From Allodiplogaster sudhausi (taxonomy: Eukaryota; Nematoda; Chromadorea; Rhabditida; Diplogasteridae), in contig CALZFC010000033.1 in the NCBI GenBank assembly GCA_945643635.1, forward strand, positions 2,803,001 to 2,867,000: 64,000 nt of DNA, written 5' to 3'. Under the pieces are notes generated by a model. It was not told where the DNA came from. It saw only the letters and a program-made list of their open reading frames with translations, and searched no databases. A program made the position numbers and the translations under genes. Every line of letters begins with the position of its first letter. The first letter of the stretch is position 1. Positions 32,476 to 45,520 of this stretch are shown one piece after another.

Positions 32476-34190
32476 GCGTACTTGAAGTGTAGAGAAGGGG
32501 CGTATGCCGTTGTCGCGCCACACGCAAGAATGGCAACTAATGCCCTCTGCTTACGAGAGTGAGAGAGAAGGAGAGAGAGAGAGAAAGAGAGGAGAGCAGA
32601 AAACTATGCAAAATAAGGGAGAGTGAGATAGCGTGGAAGAAAAGAGAGGAGGCATATGGAAAATAGTAAAAGTCCGGGACAAAGTGAGGAAGGAGGGAGA
32701 GAGTTTAGGTTTTCGAAGTCTTTCTTTCCGCGGAGGCCGGCCACTGACCGCTTCACACGCTCTTCATTGAAGGAGCCGGCCTTCCGATGGGTGGCAGAAG
32801 AAAAGAAGGAAAGAGGGAGGTAGGCCGAGTGGTCACTAGGCTCGTGCTGTGGAATTTAAAGGAGGGGGGGGGGGGGGGTTGGTTCCAAGAGGAGGAAAGA
32901 AAAGGAAGCAGCCGGCAGAGTGGATGAACTTAGTTGACGTGGTCGGCTCTTCCTCTCATGGCAGCCATTGCGAGTTAGGCACACTCACTACAACATACTT
33001 TGCCTTTTTCAGCTTCATCTCATACTTGCTGTTTTCTTATCTCTTCCTCTCCGCCTTTCCCCCTCTCTCTCTTCATTTTTTTTCCTTCTCTCACCCTTGC
33101 CTTCTCGGCTCACCTACTTCAACCGCCTTTCTACTGCCTCTGGACAAACCTAATTGTCGGCTCTTCTCCCAATTGTATTTTCACGCTGGTTCCCCCCATT
33201 TTATTCCTTAAAAAAAGCATCATAGCATTCGGAGTGGGTGGTCGAAGCTAAAGAAAGTGTTCGAGATTAGAGATCAGAGGCGAAGGACATTGAAGAGAGA
33301 GCGAAAACGAGAATGATAGAGGAAGAGAGAGAAGAAAGATAGAGAGAAGAGAGAGAAGAGAGAGTACAATAATGTAAGAGAGGAAAGAGAGAGTGAGAAA
33401 TAAAGAAGTGAGGGTGTTGCCCTGCGGCGGCGACGAAAGCCTTCGGAAGAATGAATGATTGAGGATAGTAATTGGAGAAAAAGAAAGAGGGCAGTCGAGA
33501 GAGGGATCGAGGGAGAGAGGAAGAGAGAAAAGTAAGAAAGGGCGAGATAAAGAGAGAGAGAGAGAGAGAGAGAGAGTGAGTGAGAGAGGAGAGCGAACAT
33601 AAGAAGGGACGGATAGATGCCCTTCGGCCGATAATTAGTATGAGATCTTTCTGGTCTTTACGATACACAAAAAGGAGCCGGCAAGACGAGTGGAAGAAGA
33701 GTGTGAAAGAAGAGAGCAGCGAGGGAGGAAGAAGGGTGATCAGGGCGATAACACGAGGGAGAGTCTGTTATGAGGGATGAAGAAGGAGTATTCCAATCGA
33801 GGAACAAGGACTTCAGAATAAAGTTAAGATTAAATTTGTTTCCAAATACTGGGTCGCACCATTGATGATTTGTCCAGATCAGATGTCGAAACGGAAGACT
33901 GAGAGCGATAAATTATTCACAGAGGAAAGGAAGTCGTCGGCTTTTACATTGGGCTCATACATTTTTCTTTTAACTCTCTCACTCTCTATCTCTCTCTCTC
34001 TTTCTCTCTGCTGATAAAATAGAGAGAGACAAAAAAATGACTTGCAAACAAATGGCACGCCATTCAAGTGATGGTCACCCAGCGGTGCCGGGCAGTTGCG
34101 GGTGACTTTTAATGAGGTAGAGATGAGAGTGAGAGAAGGGAGGAACAGACATAAGAAAGATAGAGAAACAGAAAGAAAGAGAGAGATAGA

Positions 34191-34229
<39 letters not shown>

Positions 34230-35850
34230 GGCAAGGGCAAGACGAATTATGGAGGCCACGAACTGCCGCAGGGCTTCTTTAGACAGCCACTCAGCCTTCT
34301 CCGTGGCTCGCACTCATTCCCGGCCAGTTCCGGTCATTCCACTGCTTCAATTGCACTTTGACTTTTCCCTATCTCTTCTCTCTCTCTCACTCTCTCTCTC
34401 TCTCTCTATCATTTCAGACAACCCCTTCTCCCTGTACATCTTTAGCAAAAAAATTCAAATCTCTCTTTTAAAAATGAATTGGAACTTATCAAATGTAAAC
34501 AACAAGATGTAAACAACTTCACCTTGCAACCAGAAACGCCTCGTCTCATGCTTCTTTTCCGGAAATTAGCTGAGATTAGCATGAAAAGAAAAGAATGCTG
34601 GGCTGTAAATGTGAATGTCCTTTCAGGGTGGCCTCCTGCTGCGCGGAAGGAGTATTCTCATTAGGGGAGGAAGAGAAGTCGCAGCATCAGAATAGACATT
34701 TTCTTCTGCCGCTCTTACTTTCCTATGCATTGCCAATTTTCCCTCAATCACTAAAAATAACTAAGAAGTCGTCTAACGATATGAACAAATGTAAACTAAA
34801 CAAAAGAGCACATATGTATGTATGTATGTATGTACACAGCTTCTCTCCTTTTCTCTTACAACTAGTACAGTCATATCCGGATTAGAAGGACAAGTCATTC
34901 GCGCCATGCGACGCGTTCAATTTCATAAAAGCATCACGAACATCCGGAAGCTGTTTTCTCCTCGTTGTCAGAGAGGAACAACATTCGGCATGCTGGAGAT
35001 GGTGAAGAATAGTTATTGAATAGGAGAAGGGAGAGGTGGGATTGACAGAAATGAAGCATTTATAAAAGGGAAAGCTGAAAATGCGTATAAGGAGAAGGAA
35101 AAGGATGTTAAGATGGAAGTGGTGAGCGGCGTCCGAATAGGGGAAGCATCAGCACGGTCAGTTACGAGAGGAACAAGATGAGTCATGGCAGGAACATAGG
35201 AGAGGAAGAGAGAGCGAAAGAAAGAGAGTGTCAGAGAAGAGAGCGAGAGAGGAGAGAGAGAGAGAGAGTGAAAGAAATGCTAAGACAGTGTTAGAGAAGA
35301 GAGCGAAAGAGAACGATGGCCAGAGAAAGGAAACGAGATGAAGAGAGATAAAATGCTCAAGACAGGCAATAAAGTCTAATCGAAGATGTGTATGACAAAT
35401 AGCACTTTCTGCGCGACATTTTGACATCACATCACAACTTGCGAGAGGAGGCATGCAAATGTTAACAAGACTTGAAAAGGAGGTTAGAGAACAAAGATAC
35501 AGATTCAACCTTCAAACGGCAAACAGATGAGTATAATACACGCCCGCTATAGGATACGATGAATGACAAATGCCATTGCTCGGCGATAGTCAGGCCAGAC
35601 AAAATGATATCAGACGAAGAACGTATCCTGGAACAGAAGTGAGGAAGAAGACAGACGAGAGCAATTCTTCGTAAGAGAAAAAGTTGCGTAGCATCGAAGG
35701 TATTGCAAGATAGGCAAAAGGCGAGCATTCTGTCTTTCTTGGACCCAACTGTTACGATGATGCCTGGAGTATGAGCATTGCCATAGCGCATTTCGGGAGA
35801 ACGAAGTGGATCGGCGAAGGGATCTATTGAGTTGAAAATTGATGGAAAGC

Positions 35851-35894
<44 letters not shown>

Positions 35895-38334
35895 TAGCGA
35901 GGAAAGAGGGAGAGAGAGAGCAAGACAGACGGAGAGGGATCAGGCAGAAAAGGAGAGAAAGTTGGTTAATGGAGGGTGAATGAGACAAAGTAAGGAAGCA
36001 AGCGAAGAAACCAGCAACAAGTCAAGAATGCCCCAAGTGTGCGTTGGTCGGGGATACACACGAAAAAGGCATCTGGAGGGGAGCACTCATGGAGACAAAA
36101 GAGCAGTCTCTCCCGCAGAGAAGGAGGAAGCATCCATGGATAGAGCCAGCTATTCTCACCACTCTATCCTTCCATGATACACGACTGGGAAAGAGATATA
36201 ACCGAGAGAGTGTACGATATATGGAGGGCGACAGAGAAGAGAGAAGAAAAAAGAAAGTCAAAATGAGACGAGTTTGAGCTGAACTGTGGAACCAGCGTGG
36301 AAAGCAAGAAGATTTACAAAAGAAGAAGTAAAATGGAATGAGGATGCATGAGCAAAGATGCGCGAAAGTGAGAAGGATCTCCTGGTCAGAATCGGGCGAA
36401 GTGAGAGAACGAGAAAGAGGGAGAGAGAGAGAGAGAGAGAGAGTGAGTGAAAGGGTGAGAGTGAGAGAGAGAGAGAGAGAGAGTGGAACTGAGCAGAAGG
36501 AGAGAGAAAGAAATATAGATTAAATAAGAGAGAGAAGAGAAATAGTTAGGGCGAGAGGGAAAAAGAGTTAGAGATAGACAGACGAGGAAATGGTTCTCCA
36601 CCGGCGGAGGACATTAATTATGAGTGTGCGCGCCTGTCTCTTTTCTCCAAGCAAGGACACGAACGGGGACAACAAAAGAAAGTTGCCGAATGTGAAAGAT
36701 GGCCAGGGGCAGCAGAGCACGTCGTGTTCTTTTGTCAAGTGTTGTGATGTCGCGCAGAAGAACGATTCATCGGAGACGGCTTACTTTTCCTTGTACTAAA
36801 GCTATTACAAAAGTTTGTTGCTAGAGACTGATTGGCAATGTGGGTAGAATGATCAGAGAGTGAGACAGTAATTCTCTCTCTCTCTATCTTCTCTTCTCCT
36901 TCAAATGATGTTCCGCTACATTTGGCCCCCGGGCGGTAATCCATCAGCTGGGTGCAATTAGCACATTTGAAGGAGGGGCAAGAGGGAAACAAGCATGTGT
37001 CATCGCACGGCGTGTTGCCCGCACTCGGCATGATTAACGAAGAAGACGGGGAAGGGGGGGGGGAGATTGGAGGGGGGGGGCTATTCGACAATTATGAATC
37101 CATTACGGTCTTTGAGGAATGGTTCATGCAGCTGAATATCAAGTAATAATATTTGCGACTGTTCAGTTTAAGTGAACAATGTATTCTCGACGAAAGACTA
37201 GCAGTGGCCAGTGGTGGCTGCTTCCGTTGCAATGAGATGTGCATCTGTCCACTCCTCTTCCTACCTTCGCCACTTTCAAAGTCGCCGGCGGTTCGTCATG
37301 AGTTGCACAAAGAGAGAGAGAGGGAGTGAGAGAGAGAGTGTTAGAGAGTGAGAGAATGAGAGAAGAAAGAAGAGAATACGAGAACGAGATAGGAAATCCG
37401 CTCACTGTAAATGTGTTAAACTGGTGCGTTCCCAAGCCATTTTTCTTCCAAGCGCGGCCATAGCTTTGCATTTCTCTGCGTCTCTAATCAGAACGCCTGC
37501 TTTCTCTCCCTTGTCAACACCCTCTTCACTGAGAATTGAGAATCGGAGAGAGGGCTAGAGAGAGAGTTAGTGAGAGATAAAGAGAGAGATAAAGAGAGAG
37601 AGAGAGAGATAGAGAGAGAGAAAGATCAGAGTTTCATTCTCTCGTTCCCCACCGCATATCGCTCACAGCTCCTATCACTCTCTTCGCGACTGATTGCAGA
37701 GCTCTCAAGTGACAAGAGAGATAAGAGGGGGGGGGGCAGAAAAAATATGCCCGCAGGCTCCAATAAAAAATGAGCAGAACATATGGAGAAGACAGAGGCC
37801 AACAATGTTATGGATCGTCGGACAATTTTACATGATAAGCGAGATCATACACTTTTGTTTTGATAATCAAGGAAACAATGATAAATTTTGAGGCCATCGA
37901 TGAAGGGAGAAGAGAAGGATCTCGATAGGAAAAGCCCGCTCGAAACCTTGGCTATGCATCGGGTCAATCAATGGAAGAGAAAGGCCGCGCGACTGATGGC
38001 CTGATGACACGGTCCGAAGCGTGTGTGGAGAGGGGAGTGGGCAGGGGAGATGGCTTGGGTCAAGACATGAGGAGAGAGTGAGGGAGAGAGAGAGAGCGCA
38101 GAGACGGAGAGATATTAGAAGAGAGGGAGAGAAGCAGACAAGGAGACGCTCTGCTGTTATTCTGCAGGCTGCGCGGGAGATGAAAAAGGGCAAGTACATG
38201 GGGCAGCCAGCACCGATTGGAGATGACGAAGCAGATGAAGGAGTGCAGGGGAAACGGGAAGCCGGTGGGGGAGGGATAGGCTGAAGGGCACGAGTGGCAG
38301 AGATGTAAGGGTGTTGTCATATTGGAGAACACGG

Positions 38335-38369
<35 letters not shown>

Positions 38370-38588
38370 TTTGGAATGCATGGCATTTACTCCATAGAAC
38401 TCACCCCGATGATATGTCTAATATTATGCAGACACACGCGTCGAATGTGCATGAGAATGGATAGGAAGATTGTAACTGAAACATTGAGAAGCAAATAACT
38501 AAGAGAGCGAACGAGAAAGTCGAGAGGAATAGAGGGTCAGATCAAGGAAGTACAGGTCGAGAGCATTCTGAACCAGATGCTGTTGCGT

Positions 38589-38589
38589 C

Positions 38590-38622
<33 letters not shown>

Positions 38623-38715
38623 GCGCGAGCGAGACAGACAGAGAGAGAAAGAGAGAAAGAGAAAGAGAGAGTGCGAGAGAGAGACAGAGAGAGACAAAGA
38701 GAGACAGAGAGAAAC
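38589..38715. repeat. (GA)n tract
   Basis: About 125 bases of GA with GACA interruptions. Confidence 0.95.
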
Positions 38716-39295
38716 GGATGTGAAATAGATAGCGAGAGGTGGAGAAAGGAGTTTGGTCTCTTCCAATCTGCGCACTCTTTCTTGCATACGACTCATAAAA
38801 AAAGAGGTCCATCGGCTTGGCTGCCTATGCCATTCCTTTCTGATAGAGAACACCGAGCAGCAGACGGAATCAAAAGTACGAATCTGTATCTGATGCGCAA
38901 CTTACTGCAAATTCCGTAGATAATAATGCAGCCTAAACAAATATAGAAAGAAAAAGAAGAATCCGCTCAACGGATCACCCCGGCAACTCGCAACTTCACT
39001 CGTGTTGCTGTACAAATACGGAAGAGGAGGATGTGAAGAGAGAGAGAGAGAGAGAGCGAGAATAGAAGAGAGACGAAGAGTGAAAGAGAGCGAAGGAGAG
39101 GAGGAGAAAATCACCACTCCCTCAATGCTGCCGCTGCCTTGTGTCGCTGCTTCTCACCCCATCGACTATGAGAAGGCAATGAAAGATTGTAGTTCGGCAC
39201 TGCAAGGGATCGCCCGAGGCAGTGAATGGTAAGCAAACATGAGGAAGAAGAAGACGGAGAGGTAGAGGAAGGAAGATAGATAAATAGAATGAGAG

Positions 39296-39297
<2 letters not shown>

Positions 39298-39346
<49 letters not shown>
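39298..39346. repeat. Pure (GA)n microsatellite
   Basis: About 24 uninterrupted GA units, one of the purest tracts in the window. Confidence 0.95.
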
Positions 39347-39350
<4 letters not shown>

Positions 39351-40325
39351 CTCTGGGAAAGATGCACAATCGGCCAGAGCTATCTGTACACGTAATAGAT
39401 GAAAGAGAAGAGGAAACCGATTGAAGGGGAGCACACTAAATCAGCCTCGACCAGCTGCTTCCTTTGCGGAAGAGGAATGAAGACCGTCGATCTCTACTCT
39501 CGGGATGATAGAGAAGAAAGCGAACCCTGGCAAGAAGATGTACGTGAGAAAAAGATGAATAAAGAGAGAGAAAGAAAGGATAGTTCAAGTACATTCAGAT
39601 CGCCTGTCATCATTTACATCGGGAATCCTGTACTGCAAGTGACTGTTTGCGGCGGAAACTGGAGACGCTGCCCGAGGGCTTCATGTGGATTCATGCTCTT
39701 TGTACATCATGCTAAAGGATCTTCTCTCCACAAGCTGAACTTTCATGTGCCTCACAAGTGGTGAATTATCGAAAATATAATAAGCTTTGTTAAGCTAAAT
39801 TTCTGTGCGGATCCTGCGCAAAAAGTCGTAATCTAGTTATAAGGTCGGAATCAGATTGCCATTGGGAGAAGGAAGGCAAGGCTTCGCCTGCCAGGGCTTC
39901 TTTTCTTATCCAGACAACAAATCTACTCCTTTACTCTTTCCTTCCCAATCTTGCTGAGGGAATTACGAGAACGACTCTGCTGGACATGAAGGTCAAACAA
40001 CAAAAAAAAAACCCCATCATGGACACCCTGAGGGAGGGAGGAAATGGCGACGCCAGGGAGGCGGGATGAGACTCCAGGAGTGATAAGGAAGAAGTGGAGG
40101 TGGCGAGATATGCATTTGTTTGTGTCAAGAGAGAGGGGGAAAGAAAGAGAAGGGTAAAGAGAGAGAACGAAAGAAAAAGAGACAGAGAGAAGGAGAGAAA
40201 GAATTCGTGTGCCAATCAAGGAGATGCCGCCAAGGAGACGCCACGCTTCAGCAGGCAGAAAGTGTGTTGGTCCTAAAAGCAAACACATGGAAACAACGAC
40301 AAAGTTGGGCAGGACAGAGGAATAA

Positions 40326-40365
<40 letters not shown>

Positions 40366-40701
40366 AGAGAGAGAGAGAGACGGGGGAGCAAGAGAAATAG
40401 AGAAACTCAGGAGACTCAACAGCAGATGCAGGAAGGGGCATAGCGAAAAGAGGAGGTGAAGACAGGATGAGAGAGTGCTTAAGCGGAAGAAGACTTCACG
40501 AGAATAAAGCAAAAAGATAAGTTGAAGGCAGCCCGACCGAAGGAGTTAAAGAGTAAGAAGGATGCCTGCCTGCCAAGGTTGGAAAGCAGGATGAGGTGGA
40601 TACTAAAGGAGAACACAGAAAGAGAGAAATAGAGAGCACTCGAGAAGATTTAGAGAGACAAAGAACGACAGAGACAGATGAGCGGGGCAGAGAGAAACTA
40701 C

Positions 40702-40752
<51 letters not shown>

Positions 40753-43700
40753 TGGAGTGGAGAGAGGGAGAGGACGAGAGATCAAGAGGGGGGAAGGATG
40801 ATGGTCAGAGACAAGACACGCAATCTGTGCGTCTCTGCCATGCGTGATGCTCCTGAGAACAGAGAAGAGCATGGATAAAAAAGGAATTGCACTGGGTCCA
40901 AATGAGAGGAGGGAGACAGAGCAGGGGAACGAATACAAGAATCATGAAAATGAAGACTAAAAATATTTAAGAAACTTGCACGAACGAATATTTTTGACAT
41001 ACACGCCAGGCAGACTAAGAACTTCTAAAGCGGAAGCATAAGATAAAAGAGCGAGTAGGGAGAAGGAGACAGAGTTGGCCTTGGAGAAGGAAAAATACTT
41101 AGGTCATCGTAAGCCTCGTAGTGCAGAAGGAGAGGCAGCGGCAAGTGCAACAGTCAAAGGGAAGGGGCTGCTTGACAAGAGACGGTCATCCGATCTGTCA
41201 GGCCCCGTCATCTCCCTTCCGACACAGTGCGCGTGCGCCGTTCTCTCTCTCTCTCTCTCTCCCTTGTCTTTCTCGTTATCTCTCTTTCTCTCTCCCAAAA
41301 CCTCTACTTCTCTGATCGTTTCCATCTTTCCTCTTGAATCTCCTTACTCATCACTCTCCCCTCTTTCTCCTTATCCCTTCTCATCTCTTCTTATCTCACC
41401 TTTCCCACGCTGTCTCCTCTCACTCTTCTGTTACTATCCGATCAAGAACGAAACATACAGCAAACAAGGAAAGATCAAGAAGAGAACACGGACAGATCTG
41501 TCGGCTCTCTCCTGGCTCTTGGCAAATTCCCTCGATACCAATCTGCATTCAACGTCTGACCCTCCACTCGGAGACTGTATTCTAGGGATTGGAATACAGT
41601 CTGAGGAAAGCTTGGAAGGCAACAAAAGCAACAGCTGTAATAAAGTCCTTTTGATATTCCTAACCACAACAGTAGATTGGACCGAAAAATGAGTATCCCG
41701 AATTCCAATATTGGATTTCTAAGCGCTGCTGAGAAACCAGAGAAAATTCTTTCCTTCGCATGACTTGCATACTCTTTCTTCGCAGAAGGGAAAATGAATG
41801 AAAAGCGAGCGGTTGACTTAAAGTGGACGCGTTGAAAAGTGGAGGTAACAAATTGAAATCAGCACGAAATGATTACACGCTTCGAAAAACCAGCAGGATA
41901 TTGTTACATAACGAAGCATACCAAAGTTTAGTTAATTAGTTCAGCAGCTACAATTGATGAAAGAATGGCGGGAAAGCACGTAGAGAGCCACTCGATTAGA
42001 TCCCTCAGGGTCACAAACCATTCTCTTCTTCATGCCCTACGCGGACTCTCTGCATTTGCCATATTCTGTATACTCGACAAGAGACAATGAATGCAGCGCA
42101 ATTGCAACATTTGTATAGTACAACGTTTAGGAAGGAAAGAGAGGGAGAGAGTGAGAGGGAGTTAGAGAGAGAGAGAAGAAGGAAGCATATAAATGGGGGA
42201 GACGTGTCTGGAAGAATTGCAGAGAGAGCGAGAGCGAAAGAGAAGTTAAGGAGTAAGCTTCAGTAAAGTCCATTTTGGCAGCGATACCTTTGCTGCAACA
42301 TCTTGCTGTCAAACAAATGCAGGAATGCGATAGGTGTTGTTTGGAATGGATTGGAAAGCACATCTGCAATCAAGCCACTTGTTCTTCCATGCAGTGGCCA
42401 GTAATCTTATTTAAGTTGAAACAATCGGTTCCATAAATAGTTTACCAAGGTGTAGGACAAAGAACAACTAGGATGAAAACCAAACACAAGAACAGGATGA
42501 GAAGGATGAACACGTGAGGTGGAAGGGATACTGAATACACGGCAGGGCCAGTTCTTATTGTTAGATGTAAGGCTTCCTGTGGCCTCACTTCTGAGACAAG
42601 ACCTGAGGTCGGCTATTGCTCTCTGTCTCTCTCTCACTCTATCTCTCTTTCACAATCTCGTACTTCTCTCTCAACCTCTTTCTTTTTCTCTTTCTCTTTC
42701 TCCTTCTTTTTCTCTTTCTTATCTTTCTCAAATTATTACTTTTTTGTTATCTTGTTTATGGCATCCGCAGCTGATGATCTTCATCCCGATTTCAATCTAA
42801 CAATGAGTTATCGATAATACATTCCAAAACTCACTCCCAGTCTCAAATATTTTCTCTTTTTGCGTGGCTGTCAACGCGTCCCTCGAAAACACTTCCATTC
42901 ATGTCCTCATCTGCCCCAGGGGCATTCCTAAATACCGTGTCCTCGCTGCATAAATCACATTTTCGCCTAGTTGAAGAGACAAATCACCGTCTATGCTCAA
43001 GGCAAATGGCCCTAGTTCGCGTCTCAATGGAGCGTAAAATGTAAAGTTGTCCATTGGTTTAAGACTAGCAACAGTTGGGGCGGCCGGTTCATAATGTGAG
43101 AGTAATGGCTGAGGACATGAAAGAGAGAGAGCTAAATAAAATTGGTAAATACAATTAAAAGTTACTCCTATCAAACTAACGCCCTTGTATGAACATACAT
43201 TTGTATATGCAAATTCATTAAATGCATTCAGATGTGCCCCAACTAATAAAACGTACAAATGTGAAAGCATTATCTTTCCAGCATTCACGCTGTTCCGCCT
43301 TCTTACGGTCTCTTAAGAGTCAGCCAGAAATTGCTTGTATTCCATAAGACTAGAGACAAAGTAAGAGGAAGGAGAGAGAGAGAAAAAGAGAGAAAGAAAG
43401 AAAGAGAGATAGATGGTGAGGGGAAAGGAAAGAGATGTATGAATAAAACGTGGTGGACTATCACGAGGGGCCTCGCCTTTATCAACTTAGGAATTGTAGC
43501 CGGTCGAAGGCCTTGGAAGATGCCTTGAAATTCCGTTGCCAGGGTGGCGCCATGGGAAGAGGTGTGAACTATCACACCCTTTTCGTTTCGGAGGAGGGGG
43601 GCAATGATTCGCTTTTTTGATAACGTTTTCCTGATAGAGCCGAGATAATCAGATGGAAAGTGTAACAGGGAGAGCGAGAGGAGCCACAAAAAAGAGAAAT

Positions 43701-43840
43701 ATGTATGTAGACAGACTCAAAACATAGTACGGATGCTTCGAGAAATTCTGAACGATTCGACGAGTCATAGCATTCTTTGGCTGTTGCGCGTTGAAATCAT
43801 ATCAGAGAGCATTCATGGAAGGCCACTCAAACGGCTGACT

Positions 43841-43880
<40 letters not shown>

Positions 43881-44255
43881 TACTTTCTATTTATGTCTCT
43901 CTCACTCTTTCTATCCTCTCCACTTCTATTTTTCCCATATCTCTGATAACACCTTTGGACAGATGACAAGCGAACGAAAGAGTTGTGATTTACTGCTTTG
44001 CATAGCTGAACAGTTGTTGCGATTATGCAAGCACGAAAAGAAGTGGAAGACGACAACGCAGGAAAAACGTAACGGGCCGAGACCGCAAAGGAACCAGTCT
44101 AGGGAAGTGAGACGACGGAAATTAGATTTGCTTTCTTCTACTTTTGGACTGCAAATCATTCTGAAGACAATCAGACATGGCTGTAATTGGGCAGGTATGG
44201 GAGTGAGCGAACACTTGCGGAATTATGGGAGTGAGCGGCTAAGGTAGATGGAGAG

Positions 44256-44308
<53 letters not shown>

Positions 44309-44802
44309 AGAGAGAAGGGAAGCAACGGAAAGAAGTATTAACAATTGCCATTCAGGCTTCTTTTGCAGCAGCGGAGAGCGAGCAAGGCAGTAGCAGCCCT
44401 TTTTCCCGCTCTTGCATTCATTGCCTCAAACATTCCTACGCTGCACTGTAAGAATAGAGAATTTAATAAAATAATTTAGGATTAACATAAAATGCACATT
44501 TTATTAATGATTCCATCGCTGCTTGAGTAGCCGAAAAGGAAGATGCAAAACCTGATGTGTACAGCGCATTCTGGTGCAGAGGATACAAGAGGATGATAAA
44601 AGATGGCATGCAGAAAGACAAAGGAAGAGGAAGAGATAAAGAGAAAGAGAGAGAGAGCGAGAGATAAAGAAAGTGAGAAATAAATGGAGAAGAGAGAAAT
44701 GGAAAGAAAGCAGCCTGCCACCTGCAGCGGTGCATTCCAGCTGCGCTTCCGACGAAAGCGGCATGGCGGATGATGAGAAAGCGGTGAGTGATAGAGGAGC
44801 AA

Positions 44803-44913
44803 GAGAGAGAGAGACAGAGAGAGAAAGAGAAAAAGAGAGAAAGAGAAAGAGGAAGAGAGAGAAAGAGAGAAAGAGAGAAAAAGAAAGAGAGAGAAAGCGA
44901 GAGAAAGATAGGG

Positions 44914-44976
<63 letters not shown>

Positions 44977-45000
44977 AGAGAAAGAGAAAGAGAGGAAGCC
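44803..45000. repeat. Long (GA)n/(GAAA)n tract
   Basis: Nearly 200 bases of purines on the + strand. Confidence 0.95.
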
Positions 45001-45468
45001 GCGTGCTGATCTCAGCAGCCGCCGCCTTTAAAGCTTCACCTTCGATGAAATGGCGCCAAACTGGTCAATTGTTATGTTCCTTCAGAAAAAGCAAGGAAGA
45101 TAAGCTTATTCGCTAAGTGAGTCTAATTCCATGAGAAGTATTCCAAGACGGCTGTGGCATATTTGTTTTCCATAATACTGTTCAAACTGACCGATGTTTT
45201 ACTCCCCTATTCTTATATATTAGCAAAAACTTGGGAATTTGTGGACATTTATCTTTGTATGAACGAGCAGGAGAATAGACAAGAATCGAGGAGAGGGGGG
45301 ATGCAGACAAGAGAAGCCATAACTTGCCGGGAGAGAAGATGCGAGCATGAAGGAGGACGAATCTTGAGGGTGAGAGAGATCACAAGAGCTTGAGAGATAC
45401 AGACATGAAAGGACGCATTAAGAGAGATCAAAGGAGGGGAACGAAAGTGAGTGAAAGGTAAAGAGAGA

Positions 45469-45520
<52 letters not shown>

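Larger units (their letters stand above)
27061..34500. other. Gene-poor GA/CT-rich region, part 1
   Basis: No supported gene. Dense (GA)n tracts at 27993-28054, 28614-28700, 29341-29397, 30088-30270, 31854-31915, 32400-32475, 33551-33590 and 34155-34230, with (CT)n at 30511-30600 and 30781-30850. Between them is short unique sequence. There is a run of about 16 G at 32862-32878. Confidence 0.75.
34500..43700. other. Gene-poor GA/CT-rich region, part 2
   Basis: No supported gene. (GA)n tracts at 35846-35930, 36408-36520, 38589-38715, 39034-39110, 39298-39346, 40327-40382 and 40699-40790. (CT)n tracts at 38337-38366, 41240-41310 and 42610-42725. A short (ATGT)n lies at about 34814-34832. A minus-strand frame at 42899-43090 has ordinary amino-acid composition but no recognisable domain. 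Confidence 0.75.

Noticed and set aside
42899..43288. Minus-strand frame with ordinary composition (SIDGDLSLQLGENV)
   Set aside because: It loosely resembles a cadherin strand but lacks flanking exons, LDRE and DxNDN motifs; likely chance.
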